Below are positions 34,936 through 46,900 of a stretch of DNA of 64,000 nt, one piece after another; within the stretch, counting starts at the first letter, position 1; each line of letters opens with the position of its first letter. Where the stretch lies: positions 3,839,001 through 3,903,000 of the forward strand of contig NC_134954.1 in NCBI RefSeq assembly GCF_965638725.1. Direction: 5' to 3'. The notes under the pieces are model-generated. The model worked only from the letters and a program-made list of their open reading frames with translations, had not been told where the DNA came from and ran no database searches. A program made the translations under genes and the position numbers. This stretch comes from Aptenodytes patagonicus. Taxonomy: Eukaryota; Chordata; Aves; Sphenisciformes; Spheniscidae.

Positions 34936-37900
34936 CTGGGGAAAAAAAAAAAAGAAAGAAACAACTGATGCATTATGGAGCGGTACCGTAATATTCAAAC
35001 AAACCCTCTTGTCCTCTTTGAAGACAGTTGCAGTTTTGCATGGAATTAGATCAGATTAATTAAAATGTAGAAATAATTCTGCTTTAAAAACCCTTAACAG
35101 CGTTTAGAATCTGATCTTCAAATCATGACGTACCACGGTTGCGGCTAAACCGCAACCTCTAGCTGGCCTTTGTACATAGCTGGCTTAGTTTCACGTGCAA
35201 ATGCCAGACCACAGTGAAAAACCCTTCGGCTCGCATCGCGTGTCCCTAGCTAGTTCTACCAGCGTGCTGTTTCCTTCAGCATTATGATGGATCCTTCACT
35301 ACCTAGGGAAAAAATGAAGTAAATCCATCACATTCAACTGCTTTCGCCATTCCTGGCTCAACGGTACGAGTTACAGAAGAGAATTCCTGCAGGGTTCTGA
35401 ATAAAGGTTACGTACCTGTGCCCTGCAGAAAAACTCCGCAGGCGTTTATGAATGAAAGTGGAGTTTGCCAGCACATACTCTTTCCAATTTTAAATGTTAA
35501 TAGTAGGTCATCCGTTTCCAGTGTATTAGTGAAACAGAATAGATTTTTCTGTATTTATATATATATAAAATATAATCTTAGATTATGTGCTTATATTATA
35601 TAAGTCTCTTAGATATGTCTTAAACTATTTCTCACTATAATGTCCGAGAAACTCTAGCAGTTAAACTGCAAGAGAGCAACAGCAATATATAAAGAGATGA
35701 TTCCGCAAGATGCAAGAGGGTTGAATTGAAAGCTTACGGAACTGCTCCCTTAACTGCACTGTCGTACCTACTGAAAGCGAACGTAAGACACGTTGGGATA
35801 ATTAAGTACCAGAAGTGCTTAGCTGTATTTTAAGCTCCTGTCAAACAAGGAAGATGAAGGAAGGTGAGGTGTTTGCCTTTCGTCTTCCTCTGCCTTACCT
35901 CCTGCAACATGTCAGAGTCTTCAATGGCTTTCACTGCAGACCTCTTGGAAGTTTCTTGTACTTCTCCACCAATTATAAACTCATCAAGAATAAAATAAGC
36001 TTTTTCAAAATTAAAGATAATATCCAGCTCGCACACCTGCCAGAACAAAAGGACACCCCACATTTAAATCACTTTTACAGCGTTATAAGCACTACTGGGC
36101 CAAAAGTTGTTAAGATGATCAAACGTATTCACCATATGCACTCTTGTGGCAGGCAGCAGGGTGAAGAAAGATACTGCGTATTATGTAATATTGCAGCTTC
36201 TGCACATATTCTCTTCACATATATAGCCTAGACTTACAGCAAAGATATTCCACTTACTATATTTTATATAATACACTAGATTCACACTGGTTTTCAGAGA
36301 ACAAAGCTGACTTCCTAGCCTACTAACCTTATAATAGGTCCTATATAGCACTTGTAATATGGGTTACATACGTTCACGCACAGTGTCACAGAGCAAGACA
36401 AATTCCCTGTCCTAGTGACCTTACAGTCACCAACCGCTTTTTTTGTTCTGAGGCGGTACCAACGTGAGTCATGGCACAGTGATTTAAGGAAGAGATGAAT
36501 TAGGGTAGTGGGAACAATTTCAAAAATATTCATAGAAAAGATGGGTCTCTTGTAGTCTTTAAAGACTTACTGAAAGACTTACTCATGTCTTTTCTTTAAA
36601 AAAAACCCAACAATTTATCTTTTTCCTCTTTATATGTCCTTAATTATTACACAATATTATGAAACAAACAAACCCAGTATATCTGAAGATGTCAGGAGAG
36701 AGAATTAAAGTACTGTCACCCAGGGGTTTTTAAGTAATTTTCCTCAAGCTTTCCCCTCAAATTCTATTCCAAGACAGACGTACAAACCATCAAGATTAAT
36801 TTCTTCTGGGGGGAGAAAGGATGGAAAAACCATCTTATGAGAATTTCAGCACTATTTTGTAAAACATTCCACTAATGAATTTCACTCTGGATTGAGAGAG
36901 TCTACGGAGCAAGTAGTGCAGACGGAAACACGAAGCAAACCAGCTTCAGATAACTGTTTATCAGACAGCCAGGAACGCGGTTCATGGGAGAAAGCGAAAC
37001 CTACGTTTCCAAAATATCTGTCCAGAAGCTCTACGTATCGATGAACGACCTCTAGTGTCAGGAGCTCATTATCCTGGTCTTCTATTGCACAACAGAAATA
37101 CAAACTAGCATACCTAGGGAAACAAAGGCAAAAATGAGAGAGTGAACAGCTGGATCCGCAGTGCTCTGCTCATCTCTTAGAAGTTATGCAAATGACAGTT
37201 AATGTCCATCTGGTCTCTAAAATAACCATTTTCTTTCATTCTTACAGTGTCCCAGAGAACACTTAAAAAGACCAGATAATTTAAACAAATTATTAATTTA
37301 CTTAGAAAGACAAACTCCACCCTTGGCAAAGCGGGATACCTCCAACACTGGTCTTAATAAAACAAACAGTACTACTTTAAGGTTTCCCTCACCTGCTGCA
37401 ATAGCAGTACAGCAAGCGGGGTTAATTAAACTGTAGAACGAGTTACTGCTCTGTATTAAAAAAATAAAAACAAAGGCAAAAATAAAGGTGGAAGGAGTTA
37501 CATCTCAGCAAGCCTGCTGGCTATCAAGTGACTGACAGTGTTTTACACAGGGCCAGAAAGCGTGAAACTGCTCAGACCAAACAATCTTCATATCTAACTC
37601 GCAGCAAAACTTTACGTTTAAATCAACCCAAGATGGGAGTAACGATCTACCTCAACTCTCTGGTGCTGTGGCTGGAGGCCCAACTTGTCACAGCATCTGG
37701 TCAGACGTTTGCATCTGTCACTTCACAGCATGGAACTCAAGTTTTTGCTAAATGGGAGACGCCGCTTAATTTGTACAGTGTGCTATACCTTAAGGCTACT
37801 TTTGTTTGCTACAACTTTACAAGAATTAACAGGCAGTTGACGCTAAGCATCGTGTAACTGGGGACCAGTGATTTGTTTGGAAAAGGAAACGGGAATTAAC

Positions 37901-40900
37901 GCTTTCCAGAGCAACTAGTATTTCAAAGACAAAATTTGACAAAACGTTGGAAGTGCCTCAGAACAGTTCCTGCAACCTCCCAAAGAGCCTGATAAAGCCC
38001 AGCACACGTCTCAGCAGGCTACCTTGGGGAACTGGAAGGAGCAGTGAAGCCTAAAGCCTTCTAACAGAATTTCAACCACTAATACTTATTAGGTTACTCC
38101 CATTTTTCTCATTTGACAGACTGTACAAGTATTTTTCACCCCACAGTTCACCCTGCTGATTTATCCAGGGACACTGTGCTGTTGTACGCAGTTAGGTTGC
38201 CGATGGCAGGCTCCTACTAGCTTCGTCTAGCACTTAGGGTTTTGTTCGCTGTTTTTCTTACAGTGAGCGTTTATTTTTCCTCTTCTAGCACGTGTTGTTT
38301 ATATGAATACTAATTATGTGTTCTCATAAAATTACTCACACCTTTTGTAAACAAGCTTGAGGTCTTTCCAGTCAACAAAACTACTTGTTTTTTGATTGCG
38401 AGACAAAATAATCTGAACAATTTCTCGAATGATCTTTTTCTTCTCTTTATCAGGTAGCGTCGTATACCATTTCTGCAGCCTTAATTTCCCCTGCCGACTG
38501 AACAGCAGTATGAAGTGTATCTAGAGTAAACAAAGCAACATGGTTAACGCCGGGGCCACGGCCGGAGAAGAGCATTCCTCTGCCTGACGCCGGAAATCTG
38601 GGAGATCTTAGCGAAGGCATCGCCAGCCCTGGCGCGACGTCTGGACGTGGCGTCAGTGAGGTCTGGGGCAGGCTGAGCGTGGGAGCGGGGATCCCTCCCC
38701 TCTCCCGTTTCTTCCCCCGGCAGCTCTCCCCTCCCTGCAGGACCTCTCCCCGGCGCATCCCCCTTTGCATCCTCTCCCACCCGTCTGTCCTCCCTTACCT
38801 TGTGCAACCAGCAGCTTTGCTTCCTATTCTGCCGCTTCCCTGGGGAACAGGAGGAGCAGCACCACTCTGCAGTGGTGAGAAGAGGGCCCCAGCCCCTCCT
38901 CCAGCAAGATTAGACACCTTAGTGAAGGGAATAAAGACTTATATACAACAGGGCTAGGGAGAGCAAGGATGCAGTGTGGCACGAGGCTAGAAATACGAAT
39001 ATCTTAGTTAGTAATCATAATCACTAACAGTTCTGGTATTGCACTATTTGAGGTCACAAACAAAGCAGCATATGTTTCTAGAAGAGGCTGTAAGAAGCAG
39101 AAGAAACCAACTACTTTGGAAAGGGAGCTTGACTAGTTTTACTAAAGAAATCACCAGATTATGAAACACAGATGACTGTGATGACAAAGGACAGACCTCG
39201 GTGACCGAGGATATTACATTAAATAAAGCATGATATATACACTGTTCTAAAATTTCAGCTTTAAAGCTAGTCATAATTTTACACGGTTTGACCCATGATT
39301 TTTTCATGCTTAGCATTAGCAGCACTATTGAAATACAGAAGCGCTAGCTTTTAAATGCCAGTGGGCCTTTGGGAGAAGAGCATCAATTCACATTTATACA
39401 AATACTTTTATTAGCAGATTAAAATAACTGACCATACTAAGTCTTTAAGCAGTACAGTAAGTCATCTACCCACAGCACGGAAATGGCTTTAAGAATGCAG
39501 GAAATCTATTTGAGGATGACATCCATCTCAACGGGATGTCCTCTGCTAAATGGAAAAAAAACCCCAAACCTAGCGGGGACAGAGATGCTTCCAGTGGCTG
39601 AAGACACTGTGAACTGCCCTGTTCTTGACAGGCGTCCCCATTGCTTTTTCTCACCGGTACCAACACCTGGAGGCCAGGGACTTGCAGGAAGGATGTCTAA
39701 CCGTAGTCACAGCCGTGTGCGTGACGACAGGCACGCCGCCACTTGCCCGTGCAGAGACAAGGCTTCCCCCTGATGCTGGGAGGACCAGGGAGAAGCATAG
39801 GACCCTCATTTTCCTCACTTGCTCCCAGTCCTTGCCAGAAGAGCTGGCAGGTCCCTTGCCACATCCCCATTCCCCTTAGCCTAGCCTTACCCTTCCCTAT
39901 AGCTTCTCAATCTACACTCTAATCCCTTTCTCCCTCTTGTTTCCTATTCCAGCTTATTGCTGTACCTATACTTCCCCATCACTCCATCTCCCCAGTGAGG
40001 ATTAATGTTCACAATTACTATGAAGATTACAACACAGATTTCTGTAAAGACAAAATCGTTCTACGCTCTGGTGAAGTCCAAGCAGAGAAGTGCACCGGAG
40101 AAGCTTCTACGTAGAAGGAAGAAAAAAAAAAAAAAAAGGCAAAAAAGCTACTGGATTTTAAACAAAGCATTCGTTCATCATTTGGAACCATTCTCTAGCT
40201 ATTAAGTCGCATAGTTCTTGAGTAATCCGGAGAGAAAAGTTCTGACTATATCGAGAAAGACTTCAAATGTGGGATCGTTTTAGGGAAAGGTGGACTTTTT
40301 TAATTCATATGTGCCTGTGGCACATACTGCTGGAAATACGGCTCTTGCCATCACTAGTCTAATGTGCTTGATAAAATTACAAGGGTTTTGTAGCTGCTTT
40401 GTGTTGAGTCCTGTAATACTCTCCAGATGAGCTTGCTAAATAAAACCAATTATGCTGCTGGCAGTACACGTGGCCTGATTACAGTGAAGATCAAAGCACC
40501 ATCTTCTTGCCTTTCTCTGTTCATATTACCAACTGGGCTTTGACATGGTAATATTCCAGCTGTCAGGGTCACCCCTTCCCAGTAGATGAAGGGACAGTAT
40601 TTACTGTCCATGCACTTGTCCACTGAGAGGAGCTGGATGAAAGAAAGACTACTTTGCTCGCTGCACAGCACATTAACTCCAAAGCCTTTGTAAAGATGAG
40701 GGCATTTCGAAAAGCAGAGCGCAGGTTCTGCAGATGAGAGCAGCAGGTCAGCGGGTGTCCATTTAAAAGCAATCAGGCACAGGTAGCAGCTATTTGATAA
40801 ACAAATTTCTAAAAATACGGTGAATCAATAGGAGAGGGTGATCAGATTCGATTGAAAACGCAGGGAATTAGCCAATGAATCCCTATCAAAAGCTGACAGC

Positions 40901-43900
40901 ATGTTCACCATAACAAGATCGTGCTGTTTGAGACATCCTCAGGGAGAAATATATTTGCCTGCAGTGCTTCAACAGGGAAAGATAATGAAAGGGTATTCTG
41001 GTTTAGGTTCAGCTGTTGAACCTAACAGACCTTAAATCTGACTGCCTGCAAGTAATACATGTATCTCCAGGAGAGCAACCTTACGCCTCTAAAAGGTTAA
41101 ATATCAACAAGCCAGGGAATTACTGTGAATATTACCACCACTTTCTGCTGATTAGTTTACTTCAGGATGTTATGCTTCACCCATAGGAAAGTGAGCTGCT
41201 CTCCATTTAAAACTGCTTTGAAAACTCCACTGTTTCTTATAAAGATACAGTTGATGTTTCACCACCACTTGCAGAGGCAACATTCTTTACAATCCGAAAA
41301 TATCCATTAACGCTCTTAAACACATCAAGATTCGTACACAAGCTTCAAAAATCCTATCTTTTGGGTCTCCCATCCCACACTGTCTCATATGCAGAATATA
41401 ACTGCATACCTCATAAGCCAATTTTACTATTATAGAAATATATACAGCTAGAAAATAGGTAAGAGCCTCTACTGTAGTCCATTTCTAATTTTACAGTCTG
41501 CAGCAAAATAGTGTACCCTCAAGCCCAGGTACGTATTGCTGGCCAGCTGATATTAGATAGTTGCAGAAACTTAGAAAATATTGTGGGTTTTTTTCTCTTT
41601 TGACTCTTCTTCCTTTTTCTAATTTCTAAAGTCCACTCAATCTGGGGAACTCTCTAGGAGGTAAATAATATTACATTTTCAAGAGGTTAATTCCTGTAAG
41701 CATAAGCATCCAATTGCTATAGACATCGTTTCATTCAGTTCAGCTTTGCTCTGCCCAGCCACACTGACATGATACGACACACTCCTCACTCTCATAGCTC
41801 TGTTCGTTACAGCTCACTGGAAAGATTTTGATGCTCCAGTAAACCTGGAAATGTTGAAATACTGCACAAACATAAATCTAACAGCTCATTTATTCCTTGC
41901 TCCTTGACTGTGAAAACGTATTTGCTTTCCTACAGTGCTAAAGACAAGGCGGATGTTGATTAAGGAATTTTTGGTTGGTTTTCAGCAGCCAAACTACAGA
42001 CAGAGGTAGGTTATCCTGCAATGTTTTACTCATCTTTAAAAGTTCTAATTCCAGAGGAAAACAAAGGCAAACGACTTGCTTCAAGCAAAACACCTTTGAA
42101 GCAGGGCGCTTGGTTTCCTTTCCTACCATTCTAGGGCGTGCTGGCTGTGACTAACAATCACCAGACCCAGGGGCGACGCCAGAGGGAATTTTTAGGTCCA
42201 AGCCTGAGTGGGTCGGGATGAGGAGTGCAGTTCCTATGAGAGCATCGGCTGCCTTCACACGCGGAGTCTGTAGGAGACAAGCTTTGGTCTGGGAGCCGAG
42301 TGTAATTTTATTAGCTTGTTACACTGAATCAGATCCAACCACCTACAGCACTGTGCAAAATGATCTCCATAAACGTCAGTAACTAGCCTAAATGACTGCA
42401 TTTTGTATTTGTAGGCCACTATTTTCTAGCTGGAAAAACAGGGTTGGGTTTTTTTTTTTAAATCAAGCATTTAAATCAGATTTCTAAACCTGAACTCTAT
42501 CCCCTTCTCACACATCTCCGAATCAACTGTAGCTGTAAGTTATATGACAGGTCAGGAGGTTACGGGGCCTTCTGTTTTATCCAGATCTACGAAACTGTAC
42601 CAGGGTAACAAACAACACCCTTAGCTTCAGGGCTACAAAAAATCAAATGGTAGACTTTGACATGAAATAATTTAACAGTAAATAGAACAGACATCGAAAA
42701 TGCAAAATACAGAAGGTTTACACGTTCACAAACAGCAAATGTAAGAGAAATAGGTGAAACTAACGCACACTGTGATTTTTTTCCACCTTCTTTGGGAGAC
42801 CTTTCCCTCCTTTTGCTAATGGGCTGTCATGATCTGATAAGCAGCTCACCCAAGCTTGTCTCCTGGACTGTTCCCTGCCAAGACTGGAGGTCCCCTTCGG
42901 TGCAGCCGTCCCCAGTATTTGGCCATTTCACACTCCAGACTGATCAAACACTTTACAGTTGGCTCACTGGTTTCAAACTTGGATCCTTCGTTGCTTTTAC
43001 AGAGGTTTTAAAACTTAACCTAAGTTAAGTTAACCTAATCTGTACTGCAACGTTTAGTACGACTGTCTAAAGGACTCCAGACTATATTCTCTTACACACA
43101 GAACAAACCACCCGTAGGGATTTCAGATGAAGACGACTACACGGGAAGACAAAGCAGCTTTCCTGACTCCCAGGGTCATTTCTCCAGTTTACTGTCCAAT
43201 GACATAAACCTGTAAAATGCCTCATTTCTTCCTGCGAGGTGAGCTCCAGGGGTCAACACAGCGAGGCTCTAATTCACCCCACTGTGAGAAGAACAAGCGC
43301 TAGAAATGCTTCTCCTCCTCCCATAATTCTGCATAACATTCGCCGACTGGTTTCAAACCTGTTCTGCGGCGTCTGGCTGCTCCAGCTCCCTCGGTGGGAG
43401 AGAAGGACAGGGAAACGGGAGGACTCCAAGGAGCCTAAGGCGAGGGAAGGCAGAAGAGGAGATGGCGTCTGGAAGACTGCGGAAAGCAAGCATCCTTCTC
43501 TTTCCTGGGTGCTTGGTTTGGGCAAGGATTTGCTCAGCTAGACAGCTCTGTCACTCCAGCAGCACCGGGTTTAGACTCTGCTTCAGCTGTAACCTTTCCG
43601 AATTCACAGTCAAGAGCCCTCCCAAATCCAAGTCACCTTCATAAAACAGAAAGATGCCTGAAATTCACAAGTTAACTAAAATTCGCAAATTAGGAATTAC
43701 TGCCCTAAAACAGACAGCTAGGCAGAACTCGGATACTTTACGTTTTCCTTAAAAACTTTCCGTTTAAGGCTGCTGCTGCCAGCAGGGCAACAGGCAATAT
43801 ATGACATGCTGATAAAGAAAAACGCATGGACCACATAGAATGGGAAGCGGGATGAAAACAGCCACACCTTCGGCTGCTGGCATGACAGAAGCCTGGGGAA

Positions 43901-46900
43901 AACCAGACTGACTGGCTGTGCCTGGTGGAGAGGAAGCGACTTTTTACCATAAAGTTCTCTTTTAACTTATTCTGACTCCCTTGAAGTCTGCTTGATCTGC
44001 TGGCACTGTTTTAGTCTAGTTGAGTTCATATTTTGCTTATCTTTTACTCTTTTTCATTCTTTCCTCCGATACGAAAGAATGTATTTCCCAACAGACAGCT
44101 GTCCGGGATTTTTTTATTAGTATTTATTGTTACATCACATCTGAAAATGAACAAAACCTACTTTCATTAAATTGTTCCTTTTAAAAAGTATGAACATCCA
44201 AATTATTCCAGCCATTAGCTGATCTTTTTTCTCTCCAAAACATTTGAAGAATAAAAAATTCCTTTTAGTTTTTGCTTTGTTTAGTGGGGTTTTTTTTGGA
44301 GGGAGGGAAGTAAATACTGAAATTTTTCCAAAAAAACCCGAATGAATAGCTATACTGTGAACACACAGATGGTTTGGAGTGCCAGGCGTTTAGGGTGAAA
44401 TGAGAAAGATGTACTGAACGGACATCTACCGACCTAATGTATTAACAATCTAGCCACACCAGGAACAGACAGAATAACAGCACACTGAAGTACAGGTATT
44501 TTGGTATTCTGCTGCTGCATGAAGTCCCCATCTGGCTACCGACCTTTAATACACACACTCTGAGGTTTTAGGGACTTTTAAAGCAATTATGTAAAATCCA
44601 AGACAGGCTACTTTATTAAAAATATTCATTTCCTTACTTGTTTACTCTGTTACTAAAAACTTTTATTCACAGCAGCGCAGAAGCTGACAGATGTTTGTTA
44701 AATACTGCAGAATCTCAGCTTTAAAATTTAAAACACGTATTTAGTCTGTATGATGTAAGCAAATAAGAAAAAAGAAAATAAGTGGAAAAAACAGCAACGC
44801 AAAAATACCAAAGTAGCGTATCGCTGCCTAACTGGCACAGAATTCTTTCTCACTTAATCTCCATTAGGAACATTTCTGAACAATTTCCCCTAAACAATAC
44901 ATCCAAAGTCCATGCAATAAACGCTGTGCCAGATCATTACAGGCACACGTGACTATAGTTACACATTGATTTTATGCTTTTCATGATGCAGAAGTCACCC
45001 TGATCGTATTACTGAAGATTTTAAATTGGCCGGCATACTAGCGTTTAAAGGATATTTACACCATATAGTATTGATCCAGCCGACAACCTTCTTGATAGCC
45101 TCATTTGAGTTAAATAAAACTATAATAAAAAAAAAAAATAAAAAGCTCAAGTTCTGAACCAAAAACATCTTGAAGCTCCTCAACTTCTGATCCCTACCTA
45201 AGGATGGGAAAACAAAGCTCAAGGAAGCCGTAGGTGCCCCACAAGCTTCCTCCGGCTCTGCTCCTGCTTATCGCTGCCTCTAGCAGGTCTCGTCCTCCCG
45301 ACCTTGGCTCATTTCTCATAAATCAGTAGCATTCCTTCAACAACGTCCTCCCTACAGTACAGGCATGCTTGTGCCTCCTCCTCGCAGGCTGCCAGGCGTC
45401 CCACCAACAGCGAAGCCAGCTTTCCAGCACCTCTCCGGAGAGGAGAGACAGCACAGCTTTCCAAGATAGCTCCTAAGATGTAGATGCAGGCAACGACATC
45501 CAGTTTTTACAGAGGGTAATTATTCTCAGTTTTCTTAAATCGGTGCTTTTTTATTCCTGCAAGTGGAATTACTCCAGTTTCTAGGCAATAAGCAAGAACA
45601 GATCCAGGCAGGGAGTTTGCGTAAAACCTGCCTCAAACTCTGCCATTTGAGAGCAGGCCAGTGACCGCACTACAGCCACGTGAACCAGAGAGACGGCACT
45701 CACATCACAACAGACAGTTGCAGGGATGCTAGCTGGCTGACCTCACAAAAAGCAGCACAATTCGAAGACATTCCGAACAATTATTAACTAGGTAATCACA
45801 TCCCTTCTGCCTCCTGGGCTGGGCTCTCAGAGGTCTTTTTATTTGTTTATACATTTTTGGGAGGCAGTGGAAATCTTCATTAGGTTACTGGAAGGAGGAG
45901 ACCAGGGGAGAGGCTGAACAAGCTGCCGAGAGGTACCCCTAATTCGCTACAGCCCCAGTGTACTTTACAGTCACAAGAAGCCATTTTCCCAGGCTGTTCC
46001 TTGAACACCTGGTGAAGAAACAGACCTAAAATCTAGCCCAAATCAGACTCTGGCAAAAGGTGCAGCCTCTTTTATTCTCATTTCCAGTTTGTCTTATCAG
46101 GTATTTGCAAAGCCCTGCTACGTGAAGGCACTGCAGCGCCCTTCCCTTGCCTCTGACCTTTCAAGGAGCAAAGTTAAAGAGCTTTTCTCTGGGACAGGGC
46201 GGGCACACCAGAAGGTGACGAGTTGCCCCAGCTCCTCAGCCAGCTGACAGATAGTGCTTCAGCCTGGAGAGCCCGTGCCTGCTGGAGCAGGAACACTGCA
46301 GGTCTGCAGCAGCCTCGCACCCATTCCTCCAGCTCCCAACAAAGACTCTGACGGAAAACCTGAGCTCTGGAAGGACCCGAGATACACCGGAGTTAGGATC
46401 ACATTTGTGAATGACTCTGAAAAAGCACAGGACTAGTTTTTTTGGAAACGCTGAAGCGTTTCATTTAGGCATTTTCAATAGAGAAATTCTCAATTTTCCC
46501 TTTTAAAATGGCATTTTTTCACTAAGGTAGAAAAACTGACATGGATTTAATAACCTAAACATAAAAGAAGCAACCATTGTTTACAGAAGGGAGGGCCAGA
46601 GCACAGGATCTCACAAGATGCTTTATGTTGGCCCAAAATTTAGCCTCCAGAATGCAGACGACACCAAGTTGGGCGGGAGCGTTGATCTGCTCGAGGGTAG
46701 GAAGGCTCTGCAGAGGGACCTGGACAGGCTGGATGGATGGGCCCAGGACAACTGTATGAGGTTCAACAAGGCCAAGTGCCGGGTCCTGCACTTCGGCCAC
46801 AACAACCCCATGCAGCGCTACAGGCTTGGGGGAGAGTGGCTGGAAAGCTGCCTGGCGGAAAAGGACCTGGGGGTGTTGGTCGACAGCCGGCTGAACATGA

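Larger units (their letters stand above)
34936..35898 (-). other. AP1S3 intron 4
   Basis: This 963-base intron holds the candidate alternative terminal exon (35282-35302), a perfect 8-bp GC-rich hairpin at 35137-35157, and an AT run (TATATATATA) near 35560. Nothing else is recognisable. Confidence 0.9.

Noticed and set aside
35282..35302. VVKDPSS tail as the main AP1S3 C-terminus
   Set aside because: The exon at 34900-34935 matches an AP1S3-type tail much better; this one is kept only as a possible alternative.
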